A DNA stretch of 64,000 nt from Streptomyces sp. V2I9 (lineage in GTDB: Bacteria > Actinomycetota > Actinomycetes > Streptomycetales > Streptomycetaceae): the NCBI RefSeq assembly GCF_030817475.1, contig NZ_JAUSZJ010000002.1, forward strand, positions 496,001 through 560,000, in the 5' to 3' direction. Both the position numbers and the translations under genes were made by a program. The notes below the pieces were generated by a model. The model was not told where the DNA came from, did no database searches, and saw only the letters and a program-made list of their open reading frames with translations. Below are positions 37,101-45,354 of the stretch, in pieces. Numbering within the stretch: position 1 is the stretch's first letter; each line of letters opens with the position of its first letter.

Positions 37101-37831
37101 CGGAGCTCATGACGGTCAAGCCGGAGCGGAAGGGGTACTGGCAGCTGGACGCGGCGAACGGTACGACTACTGCGGAAACGGGTGGCGGCCAGGCACTGAC
37201 CCTCGCGGGCGACGCCTCGATCTACCGGCCCGCGGATCCGCTGTTCGACACCGCGGCCCTGGTCGGCGACGGGAACCTGGTACTGGACGGAACCGGGGAC
37301 TACGCGTCCACGGCGACAGCTCCGGTCAGCGGAGGTGGGAGCTTCACTCTGAGCGCACGCGCCCAGTTGACCTCGCTCGACCCGCAGAAAGCACAGACCG
37401 TGTTCTCGATCCCCGGGCGTAACACCAATCGTGTCAACGTGCGCTACCAGCCTGCGGTGGACGCGGACACTCCCGCCATGTGGACGCTTGCTGTGGCTCA
37501 GACAGATACAGCAGGCCCAGTCGTCAAGATCTTCAACGACAACCAGGCGCTGCCCAGTCCTGAGGGTGCCGGCCAGCACCTGGCAGTCGTCTACGACGCC
37601 TTCGCCAACGAGATCCGTCTCTACGTGGAAGGCCAGCTGGCCTCCTCCGCCCGTGGCGTCGAGAACACGCTGTGGACCACGACGAGCGGTCTCCAGGTAG
37701 GCCGTTCAATCTTCTCGAATGAGACGGAGTACTTCGCCGGCGCGATCGACGAGGTGCGTGCCTACGACGGTGCGACCGACCCCATCGCGGTCCGGCAGAT
37801 GGCCGAACTCATCTCCGTACCCGACATGTAA
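34190..37831 (+). CDS. Secreted LamG-domain protein
   Basis: A 1213-aa protein. A signal segment (RRSGAVLSSAIAAAVLAGVL) is followed by a DNRLRE/RHS-associated region (residues about 60-560, with YTDPIRTVRNGKWVEID and SFYKGKQILGATFAARV), a fibronectin-like stretch, and two LamG/concanavalin-like domains at about 765-970 (SFSVSAWVRPTSLDRDM) and 985-1210 (SFTLSARAQLTSLDPQ). Such proteins regularly precede RHS toxins in Streptomyces and may bind cell-surface glycans. The start is ATG 34190 (GGGAG upstream); ATG 34217 is possible. It is separated from FG-GAP copy 2 by 25 bases. Confidence 0.8.
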   Translation: MNDRVGNERMTVRRRRSGAVLSSAIAAAVLAGVLTGTQASEAERSPDIAPVAAGELATTEGQALAAAEESGKDVEITGLRSERREIFAQPDGTFVAREYTDPIRTVRNGKWVEIDENLVRRADGSWGPKAATVNLSFSAGGTGKPFVTMDRAGRQLSLTWPYGDLPAPRIEGDSATYVDAIAGVDLVVRAEADGFGHLLVVKTPEAAADPRLDEVAMGLKAQGLTVGEDASGALKAEDAAVGGTVFEAGKPVMWDSAAVTEAAKKAQGPQAVAKALAAAADDLAELPEPALDGAGGGGRSAELGIEVSRDKLTLIPDQELLADESTVFPVVIDPLQRTTSRAAWTGVMSGMPSEQDWKYSGDAGVGKCPTDYNPVSCNGVGVRRLLFTMQMSFYKGKQILGATFAARVAHIYSASPTAEPIQLYRIGGKDHTITSGSDWSNTKDDWTDYLQTVDKAISPTSCSSDANLRFESGATGELTSEVQTAADGGWSSMTLGLRAADESRFAEWKRICGNAFLEISYNTLPRQISTAKMSSDPGGSCKWGSGRPYAEKPPVLSAVASDPDHGNGHTDKVKVQFKVAWTPAGSSAETSYTYDTPYQAPISETRFTHQVKTSIPQNTVIYWSVRAYDGDGWGPWSTDGAPQRCEFMYDATKPGKPNVLSKEYPSNTVWQDGVGTSGTFTFSPNLNDSTPDTDVVKYRYGFNSDASPATTVTASAAGGPASVTFTPTRAGRNWVDVVAVDKVENPSTLARYEFLVTEGKPVVAQWNLADAAASSSAHDERETFSADKGDGVTFGVRGPAGKVDAAAAFDGTPGAYLDAGDTVLDTSKSFSVSAWVRPTSLDRDMTVVSQDGTGEPGFTLGYDATAGTWAFSVPVNDIDSLGSWKAVSTGVTPVKDQWILLTGVYDAQKSELRLYLNKDSKGTALRRSMWRSYGPLQIGRSTAKSGYRDNFVGDLAEVRVFDRVLPQTQVAELMTVKPERKGYWQLDAANGTTTAETGGGQALTLAGDASIYRPADPLFDTAALVGDGNLVLDGTGDYASTATAPVSGGGSFTLSARAQLTSLDPQKAQTVFSIPGRNTNRVNVRYQPAVDADTPAMWTLAVAQTDTAGPVVKIFNDNQALPSPEGAGQHLAVVYDAFANEIRLYVEGQLASSARGVENTLWTTTSGLQVGRSIFSNETEYFAGAIDEVRAYDGATDPIAVRQMAELISVPDM

Positions 37832-37844
37832 CAGCTCCGTGCTG

Positions 37845-37872
37845 CCGGCCCCCTCGCCGTCGAGGGGGCCGG
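37845..37872 (+). terminator. Hairpin terminator after the LamG gene
   Basis: CCGGCCCCCTCG (37845-37856) and CGAGGGGGCCGG (37861-37872) form a perfect 12-bp stem with a CCGT loop, followed by a moderately T-rich stretch (TCTTCAAACCTTCTTCT). It probably attenuates transcription before the RHS gene. Confidence 0.75.
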
Positions 37873-37954
37873 TCTTCAAACCTTCTTCTCGTCTCGCGCC
37901 GCTGCCTCGTGCTGCCCAGCGCCCCTTCACCTGTGGAGTTCCCGATGCCGTTCC

Positions 37955-40900
37955 GTGGGCGGTTGCTCAACCGCCGCATACCAAGACACATCATGGGCGC
38001 CAACGGCGCTCGGACTGGCCCTGGCGCTATCGGCGTCGACCGTGCAGCAGGTGGCCTTCGCCGACGACAAGGGGTCCTCCCGGCCCGGCGTCCAGGACAT
38101 GGGTGACCCCGTCGAGGGGACGAAGGGCAAGGTCAAGAAGCGGCCCAAGGACGCGGCCCGCCAAGCCGCGGTCACGAGGCTCGATCCCGCCACCTGGCCC
38201 AAGCAGGGGCGCGCCGAGATCGTGGTGGGCGAAGCGGGCGCGAAATCTCCCACCGCGGTGAAGGCAGGCACACTTCCCCTCTCCGCGACGGCGGTCGTCA
38301 AGAAGACCGGCGCGAAAACGGACGATGCCCCGTCGAGGGTCGCCGTCGACGTGCTCGACGCCGAACGCGCCAGCGCACTGGGCGCCGGCGCCCTGCTCCA
38401 GGTGGAGCGTGCGGATGACGCCGACAAGGCCGCCAAGATCCGCCTGAAGGTGGACTACTCCTCCTTCGCCGAGGGTTTCGGCGGCAACTACGGGGCCCGC
38501 CTGCGTCTGGTCGAGCTTCCCGGATGCGCGGCCGTGGCCACCCCCGGCAGCAAGGCGTGCCCGCAGCAGCCCAAGGTGCTGCCCGCCGAGAACAACATCG
38601 TGGCCGGTACCCTGTCGGCCGACGTCACCGCGGCCCCCGCCGACGCCGGCGCTTCCACGATGGCCGCAGACGCCCCCGCCCTGCTCGCTGTCGCGTCCGG
38701 CCCGTCCTCGGCCCAGGGCACGTACAAGGCGACAGCCCTCTCCCCGTCCGCCAGCTGGTCCATCGCCCCCTCTTCGGGGGGCTTCTCCTGGAACTACCCT
38801 GTACGCGCGGTGCCGACCCCTGGCGGTCTGGCGCCCACTGTGGGCCTCGGGTACTCCTCCCAGTCGGCCGACGGCCGCACCTCGGCGACCAACAATCAGG
38901 GTTCGTGGGTCGGCGAGGGCTTCTCCTACGACCCCGGCTACATCGAGCGCCGCTACAAGCCCTGCTCCGACGACGGGCACACCGGCTCGGGTGAACAGTG
39001 TTGGGCGTTCGACAACGCCACCATCCTGCTCAATGGCAGTTCCGCGGAGATCGTCAAGGACGACACGACGGGGAAGTGGCAGCTGTCCAACGACGACGGC
39101 TCCAAGGTCGAGAAGCTCACCGGCGCCACCAACGGTGACGACAACGGCGAGCACTGGCGTGTCACCACCAGTGAGGGGACGGAGTACCACTTCGGGCGGA
39201 ACCGGCTTCCCGGCTGGGCGGCGGGCAACGAGGAGACCAACTCCGCCTGGACCGTCCCGGTCTTCGGCGACGACTCCGGCGAGCCCTGCTACAACGCCAC
39301 CTTCACCAGCGCCCACTGCCAGCAGGCCTGGCGCTGGAGCCTGGACTATGTCAAGGACACGCACGGCAATGTGATGTCCTACTTCTACGAGCGTGAGACC
39401 AACCACTACGCGCTGAACGGCAAGACCGACGTCAACGGCACCGCCTACCACCGTGGCGGCTACCTCAAGCGGGTCGACTACGGACTGCGCGACGGCCAGG
39501 TCTACGCCGCCAAGGCACCGGCCCGTATCACCTTCACCACCGCCGAGCGCTGCCTGCCGACCTCGGACTTCGACTGCGCGGAGTCCAAGCGCACCAAGGC
39601 GAACGCCGCTCACTGGCCCGACGTCCCGGTCGACCAGGAATGCAAGGCGGGGACCAAGTGCACCGTCGGCCAGTCCTTCTGGACGACCAAGCGCCTGACC
39701 GGCGTCACCACCCAGATGCGCAAGGACGCCACGACCTACCAGGACGTGGACGCCTGGACGTTCACTCACCTGTTCACCGACAACGGTGACGACTCCAAGA
39801 CCCTGTGGCTCTCCAAGATCGATCACGAGGGTCGGGTCGGCACCGCCACCAAGCTGCCCTCCCTGGACCTGTACGGCGAGCAGTTCGCCAACCGGGTGGA
39901 CGCGATCGGCGACAACATCTCCCCGTTCTACCGCTACCGTCTCGGTGCGGTGCTGACCGAGACCGGCGCCCAGCTGGACATCAACTACGCCGCGACCAAC
40001 TGTTCCAAGGACGTGCTGCCCAAGCCCGGCGAGTCGACCAAGCGTTGCTACCCGGTCAAGTGGGCGCCACCCGGCTACCTGGAACCGATCACTGACTGGT
40101 TCCACAAGTACGTCGTCGCCGAGGTCATCGAGACCGACCGCACCGGCGGCAGCGACAAGCTCGTCACCCGCTACGACTACACGGGCAATGCCGCCTGGCG
40201 GAAGGCCGAGCCGGACGGCATCACCGAGGACAAGTACCTCACCTGGGGCAGTTGGCAGGGCTACGACAAGGTCAGAGTCACCAGCGGCACCGCGGACAAG
40301 CAGACCACTCGCGTCGACTACACCTACCTGCAGGGTATGGACGGGGACAAGGACTCCTCCGGCACCGCCCGCGTGGTGAAGGTGAAGGACTCCACCGGGA
40401 CGGAATTCACCGACTCCAAGGAGTACACCGGACACCAGCTCGAAGCCGTCGTCTACGACGGCTCCAAGGCCGTCGCCCGGACCATCAGCCACCCCTGGAA
40501 GCACTACACCGCCACTCAGACCCGCAGCTGGGGAACCACCTACGCGTCCATCGTCAAGCCCCGGATCAACCGCGGCTTCAGCCTGCTGTCCGACGGCTCC
40601 TGGCGAGTGACCAAGTCGACCACCACCTACGACACCGCCACCCGCACCGGACGCGTCACGGAGGTGGAGGACCTCGGTGACGTGGCCAAGGCCGACGACG
40701 ACACCTGCACGCGCACCTGGTACGCGGACAACACCGACAAGAACATCCTGTCCCTGCCTCGGCGCAGCGAATCCCTCTCGGTCCTCTGCTCGGCGGCCTC
40801 CGTCGACCGCAAGACGCAGATCCTCGCCGACGAGCGCACCTTCTACGACGGAGGGGGATACAACGTCGCACCCACCAAGGGCGACGCCACCACCACCGAA

Positions 40901-43900
40901 CGCCTCACCAAACACGACGGCACCACCGCCACCTATCAGGCGACCGGCAAGACCGGCTACGACGCGTTCGGCCGTGTCAGCTGGCAGCAGGACGCCAAAC
41001 AGATCGGCACCGAGACCAAGACCACGACCGACTACACGGACGTCAACGGCCTTCTCTCCAGCACCAAGTTCACCAACGCACTGGGCCACGTCTCGACCAC
41101 CGACTACGCTCCGGCCTGGGGCCTGTCGGCGGGCCAGACCGACCCCAACGGCAAGCGCACGGACCTCGCCTACGACGCACTCGGCCGCCTCACCTCCGTC
41201 TGGCTGCCGGACCGGACCACGGCCCAGACCCCCAGCATCAAGTACTCCTACGACGTCCGTCGCGACAAGCCGGTCACGATCAAGACCGAGAAGGTCGAGA
41301 TCGACGGTTCCTACGGCACCGAGTACCAGCTCTTCGACGGCCTCCTGCGTGGCCGCCAGATCCAGACCGAGGGCCCCAACGGCACCCGCATGGTCGCCGA
41401 CTCCTGGTACGACGGCGCGGGCAAGGTCAAGAAGACCAACGCCACCTACAACGCCGCCGGCGGCCCCGGCAGCGAACTCCTGATCGTCCACGACGGTGAG
41501 GTCGGCGCCCAGACCCTGTACGAGTACGACGGCCTGGGCCGCCCCACCGCCGAGATCTTCGCGGTCTCCGGTTTCGAGAAGTGGCGCTCCAAGACCGTCT
41601 ACGACGGTGAGAAGACCCATACCGACCCGCCCACCGGCGGCATCGCCACCACATCCGTCTCCGACGCCCAGGGACACACCACCGCCCTGTGGCACTACCA
41701 CGGAGACCGGCCCGACATGCTGCTCGGCCACGACGAGACGAAATACACCTACACCCCTACCGGCCAGCTGCAGACCGTCACCGACGACAAGAACAACGTC
41801 TGGCGCTACGAGTACGACCAGCTCGGCCGGAAGACCAAGTCGATCGACCCCGACTCGGGCACCTCACTCACCGAGTACGACGAACTCGACCGCCCCATCA
41901 CCGCCTACGACGCCCGGAACAAGCGGACGTCCACGGTCTACGACGGCCTCAGCCGCCCGGTGACCACCTGGGAGGGCGCGCCCGAGACGGGCACCAAACT
42001 GACCGAGACCCGCTACGACAAGGCGGGCTGGCTCGGCCAGGCCTACGCGTCGCTGCGCTACATCTCCCCCACCGAGTACTTCGCCACCGTCACCCAGACG
42101 ATGGACGAGTTCTACCGCCCGCTCAAGACCGCGTACGCGGTACCGGCCTCCCAGGGCGCCCTGGCCGGGAACTACATCTTCACCAGCAGCTACAACCGTG
42201 ACGGTACCGCCCGCGGTACCGGCCTGCCCGCCGCCGGCGGCCTCCCGGCGGAAGCGCTGACCTACGACTACGACGCATTGCAGCGCCCGACCACGATGAC
42301 GGGTACCACCCCGTACGTCACCAACACCGTCTACTCCAACAAGAGTCACCTGCAACAGCTGGAGCTCTACGGTGGCTCGGGCAAGAAGATCACGCAGACC
42401 TTCGAGTACGAGAAGGGCACCGACCGCCTCAAGACCGCCACGGTCGACGTCCTGGGCAACACCACCCCCGTCAAGCGATCCGGCTACTCCTACGACCAGG
42501 CCGGCAACATCCTGTCGATCTCGGACACCGCGAGCACCACGACACCGGATGTGCAGTGCTTCGCCTACGACAGCGGACAACGCCTGAAGGAGGCCTGGGC
42601 ACCGTTCTCCACCACGACGGACGCGGCGGGCAGCGGCACGGTCGGCGCCGATGAAGGAGGCTCCAGGCCTCAGGCCTGCGACGCCGCCCCCGGCACGAGC
42701 GCACTGGGCGGCCCGGCCCCGTACTGGAAGTCCTACACGGTCGACTCGATCGGTAACCGCACCTCCGAGACGATCCACGACACCTCCCTGGACGCCTCCA
42801 AGAACGTCACCCGCACCTACACCTACGGCGGAGCCGGCGCTCTCGGCGACGGCCCGCACCAGGTGACCAAGGTCATCGAGAAGACCCCGACCGGCGACCG
42901 CCAGTCGACGTACGAGTACGACGACTCCGGCAACACCACCCAACGCACCATCGGCGGCAACGCCCAGACCATCGAGTGGGACGCCACCGGCAAGCCCACC
43001 AAGATCAAGGACACCTCAGGGGAAACCACCTTCCTCTACGACTCCGGCGGCAACCGCGTGGTCCGCAAGGACCCCAAGGCCACCACCGTCTACCTGCCCG
43101 GCATGGAGCTCTCCATGGCCACCGGCACCACCACGGTCAAGGCCACCCGCTACTACTCCTTCGCCGGCCAGACCATCGCCGTGCGCACCAGCGACAACAA
43201 ACTGTCCTTCCTGGCCGCCGATCACCACGGCACCGGTGAACTCAGCATCGACTCCGCCACCGGCGCAGTCGCCCAGCGCCGCTTCGACCCCTACGGCGTC
43301 GAACGCGGCAAGGCCACCGGCACCTGGCCCGGCGACAAGGGATTCGTCGGCGGTACCCAGGACGCCTCCACCGGCCTGACCCACCTCGGCGCCCGGGAGT
43401 ACGATCCGCAGCTCGGCAAGTTCATCTCGGCCGACCCGCTCATCGACTACACCAGCCCCCAGCAGATCAACGGCTACGCCTACGCCGACAACAGCCCCGT
43501 CACCCTGTCGGACCCCAGCGGTCTGATGCGAGCGCCCTTGGACGGGGAGCGATTCTGCCAGGGCGGGTGGAGCAAGTGCGGGTCCGGCCCCCCGCCCACC
43601 CCGGAGCACGCGGCGGTCAACAGAGCCCAGGGAGAGGTCTACCAAGCCGAACGACAGTACGCCTCCGCCAAGAAGCGCACGATCCAGGCAGGCAAGGAAC
43701 TCGTCAAGATCGTCCGCGACATCCTCGGCGTCGATGCCGCGCTGGACTGCCTCGCCACCGGTGACCTCGGCTCCTGCGGGGAGACCGTCCTCAACATCGC
43801 CGGCAGCTTCGCCGGCGGCATAGCCGGCAAGATCCTCGCCAAATACGGAGCCCCCTGGGACTGGGCCAAGGGCGCCAAACTCGTCAAGAGAGTCATCGGC

Positions 43901-44812
43901 CTGGTCGACGACCTGGTCGGCGGCGCCCTGGACATGTACAAGTCGTCCAAGAGCCTCGGCAAGGCCAAGGACGCACTGGCATCAGCCGAAGCCAAAGCCA
44001 AAGCGGCGGTCAGCAAGAGCAAATCGAGCGAACCCTCCGGGGGCAGCTGCTCCATCGGCAAGAAGCACAGCTTCCTGCCCGGCACCAAAGTCCTCGGCGC
44101 CGATGGCACGACCAAACCCATCGAGGACGTCGAACTCGGCGACAAGCTCGTCGTCACCGACCCCGAGACCGGCAGAACGACGGTCCGCGAAGTCGCCGGC
44201 ACCATCGTCACCGAGGACGACAAGCACTTCGTCGACCTCACCATCGCAACAGGGAAGGGCAAGGACACCGCTTCCCTGATCTCCACCACGACGCACCCCT
44301 TCTGGTCCGTCTCGGAGAACGACTGGATCAACGCCGGTGACCTCAAGCCCGGCATGACCCTCCGCACCCCCGACGGCACCACCGTCACCCTCGAAGCGAC
44401 CCGCGCCTTCGACAAACGCCAGCGCACCCACGACCTGACTCTCACCGACATCCACACGTACTATGTGCTGGCGGGGGCAACGCCGGTACTCGTTCACAAT
44501 TGCAATACACCTCGGGGCTTTCCCGACCGAGAGCTTCCGAGGGACCCCCGGACTGGTGAGCCAGCTCCTGATCCGGCGGCCGCCGGTTATCCGCACACGC
44601 AACTTGGGGTGAAGGGAAGTAGGCGCAATCCCCCGTACGCTCAGGCCCGAGAGTTCGATGCAGACGGAAAACCCGTCCGGGATGTCGACTTTACTGATCA
44701 CGGGAGGCCGCAGAACCATGACAATCCGCATCAGCATCCCTGGAATGAAAACGCAACCGGCGGCACCCGAAGCCGCGGTGGCGCGGAACCATTGGATTGG
44801 GGTGACCAATGA
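37955..44812 (+). CDS. RHS-repeat polymorphic toxin with HINT protease and C-terminal type-24-like toxin
   Basis: A 2285-aa protein. After a signal segment (ALGLALALSASTVQQVAFAD) come an SpvB-like region (YPVRAVPTPGGLAPTVGLGY), many YD/RHS repeats (about residues 900-1800), the RHS core end INGYAYADNSPVTLSDPSG (about 1838-1856), a linker, a HINT autoprotease (about 2038-2184, SFLPGTKVLGADGT to VLVHNC) and a 100-residue toxin tip containing DFTDHGRPQNHDNPHQHPW. That motif is the one I recall for polymorphic toxin type 24; the catalytic activity is unproven. The GTG start lacks basic residues. An ATG at 37945 reads MPFRGRLLNRRIPRH in another frame, a better signal N-region, so a one-base indel near 37990 is possible. 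Confidence 0.85.
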   Translation: MGGCSTAAYQDTSWAPTALGLALALSASTVQQVAFADDKGSSRPGVQDMGDPVEGTKGKVKKRPKDAARQAAVTRLDPATWPKQGRAEIVVGEAGAKSPTAVKAGTLPLSATAVVKKTGAKTDDAPSRVAVDVLDAERASALGAGALLQVERADDADKAAKIRLKVDYSSFAEGFGGNYGARLRLVELPGCAAVATPGSKACPQQPKVLPAENNIVAGTLSADVTAAPADAGASTMAADAPALLAVASGPSSAQGTYKATALSPSASWSIAPSSGGFSWNYPVRAVPTPGGLAPTVGLGYSSQSADGRTSATNNQGSWVGEGFSYDPGYIERRYKPCSDDGHTGSGEQCWAFDNATILLNGSSAEIVKDDTTGKWQLSNDDGSKVEKLTGATNGDDNGEHWRVTTSEGTEYHFGRNRLPGWAAGNEETNSAWTVPVFGDDSGEPCYNATFTSAHCQQAWRWSLDYVKDTHGNVMSYFYERETNHYALNGKTDVNGTAYHRGGYLKRVDYGLRDGQVYAAKAPARITFTTAERCLPTSDFDCAESKRTKANAAHWPDVPVDQECKAGTKCTVGQSFWTTKRLTGVTTQMRKDATTYQDVDAWTFTHLFTDNGDDSKTLWLSKIDHEGRVGTATKLPSLDLYGEQFANRVDAIGDNISPFYRYRLGAVLTETGAQLDINYAATNCSKDVLPKPGESTKRCYPVKWAPPGYLEPITDWFHKYVVAEVIETDRTGGSDKLVTRYDYTGNAAWRKAEPDGITEDKYLTWGSWQGYDKVRVTSGTADKQTTRVDYTYLQGMDGDKDSSGTARVVKVKDSTGTEFTDSKEYTGHQLEAVVYDGSKAVARTISHPWKHYTATQTRSWGTTYASIVKPRINRGFSLLSDGSWRVTKSTTTYDTATRTGRVTEVEDLGDVAKADDDTCTRTWYADNTDKNILSLPRRSESLSVLCSAASVDRKTQILADERTFYDGGGYNVAPTKGDATTTERLTKHDGTTATYQATGKTGYDAFGRVSWQQDAKQIGTETKTTTDYTDVNGLLSSTKFTNALGHVSTTDYAPAWGLSAGQTDPNGKRTDLAYDALGRLTSVWLPDRTTAQTPSIKYSYDVRRDKPVTIKTEKVEIDGSYGTEYQLFDGLLRGRQIQTEGPNGTRMVADSWYDGAGKVKKTNATYNAAGGPGSELLIVHDGEVGAQTLYEYDGLGRPTAEIFAVSGFEKWRSKTVYDGEKTHTDPPTGGIATTSVSDAQGHTTALWHYHGDRPDMLLGHDETKYTYTPTGQLQTVTDDKNNVWRYEYDQLGRKTKSIDPDSGTSLTEYDELDRPITAYDARNKRTSTVYDGLSRPVTTWEGAPETGTKLTETRYDKAGWLGQAYASLRYISPTEYFATVTQTMDEFYRPLKTAYAVPASQGALAGNYIFTSSYNRDGTARGTGLPAAGGLPAEALTYDYDALQRPTTMTGTTPYVTNTVYSNKSHLQQLELYGGSGKKITQTFEYEKGTDRLKTATVDVLGNTTPVKRSGYSYDQAGNILSISDTASTTTPDVQCFAYDSGQRLKEAWAPFSTTTDAAGSGTVGADEGGSRPQACDAAPGTSALGGPAPYWKSYTVDSIGNRTSETIHDTSLDASKNVTRTYTYGGAGALGDGPHQVTKVIEKTPTGDRQSTYEYDDSGNTTQRTIGGNAQTIEWDATGKPTKIKDTSGETTFLYDSGGNRVVRKDPKATTVYLPGMELSMATGTTTVKATRYYSFAGQTIAVRTSDNKLSFLAADHHGTGELSIDSATGAVAQRRFDPYGVERGKATGTWPGDKGFVGGTQDASTGLTHLGAREYDPQLGKFISADPLIDYTSPQQINGYAYADNSPVTLSDPSGLMRAPLDGERFCQGGWSKCGSGPPPTPEHAAVNRAQGEVYQAERQYASAKKRTIQAGKELVKIVRDILGVDAALDCLATGDLGSCGETVLNIAGSFAGGIAGKILAKYGAPWDWAKGAKLVKRVIGLVDDLVGGALDMYKSSKSLGKAKDALASAEAKAKAAVSKSKSSEPSGGSCSIGKKHSFLPGTKVLGADGTTKPIEDVELGDKLVVTDPETGRTTVREVAGTIVTEDDKHFVDLTIATGKGKDTASLISTTTHPFWSVSENDWINAGDLKPGMTLRTPDGTTVTLEATRAFDKRQRTHDLTLTDIHTYYVLAGATPVLVHNCNTPRGFPDRELPRDPRTGEPAPDPAAAGYPHTQLGVKGSRRNPPYAQAREFDADGKPVRDVDFTDHGRPQNHDNPHQHPWNENATGGTRSRGGAEPLDWGDQ

Positions 44813-45252
44813 GCGAACTTCTGGAATTCCGGATGCATGACGCTGAAGGCGGAATAGTCGGTCTCGACAGCCTGCTTTCCCTGGTCCCGGACAACAACTG
44901 GGTATGGTCTGTGCTCGACTTCGACGGGATTGTGCAGGGGGTGACCGGTCTGGAATATGCGGAAATCCGCCAGAAGATAGCTTCCTCGTCGCAGGGGTAT
45001 GTCATGTCGTGGGCTCAGGTTCGGGAATTCGCGACCGGTGTCCGCCAGTGCTTCGATCTGCTGCTCGTAGCAGCAGGAGAGCATCGCCTGCTTGATCCGG
45101 AACGATTCACTGCGGGCGATTTCGCAGGATTCCCCTTGGTTCTAACTGCGAGCGACAGTACTTGGTGGACGGTGGAGATCGACGCCGACACCGAAGGGGC
45201 ATCTGTTCTCGCGGCAAGACTCCGAGCGCGCTATAGAGGCGAGACGGGATAG
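44809..45252 (+). CDS. Cognate immunity protein (predicted)
   Basis: A 147-aa acidic cytoplasmic protein whose ATG overlaps the RHS toxin stop (ATGA). No family is recognised. It contains LLSLVPDNNWVWSVLDFDG and a C-terminal STWWTVEIDADTEGASVL strand-helix pattern. Position immediately behind a polymorphic toxin tip, coupled translation, lack of a signal peptide and the same lower GC as the tip all argue for an antidote to that toxin. Confidence 0.75.
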   Translation: MSELLEFRMHDAEGGIVGLDSLLSLVPDNNWVWSVLDFDGIVQGVTGLEYAEIRQKIASSSQGYVMSWAQVREFATGVRQCFDLLLVAAGEHRLLDPERFTAGDFAGFPLVLTASDSTWWTVEIDADTEGASVLAARLRARYRGETG

Positions 45253-45291
45253 AAGGCGGCGAACATCAGTAGTCGCTGAGGCAAACTTGAG

Positions 45292-45318
45292 GCCCCGCCA
45301 GGTGTGTCCTGGCGGGGC
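45292..45318. terminator. Hairpin terminator between immunity gene and integrase
   Basis: GCCCCGCCAGG (45292-45302), loop TGTGT and CCTGGCGGGGC (45308-45318) form a perfect 11-bp stem, followed by TTCTG. It is placed to stop the rightward toxin-immunity transcript and the leftward integrase transcript. Confidence 0.82.
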
Positions 45319-45354
45319 TTCTGCGTGGGGTGACGGCAGTAGCTCACGGCAACG

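Noticed and set aside
34103..37579. 1158-codon open frame on the minus strand
   Set aside because: It is antisense to the LamG gene; composition (Arg/Val/Gly/His) is typical of high-GC shadow frames.
38027..41731. 1234-codon minus-strand frame opposite the RHS gene
   Set aside because: Gly/Val-rich shadow of the RHS repeats; no start site or domain.
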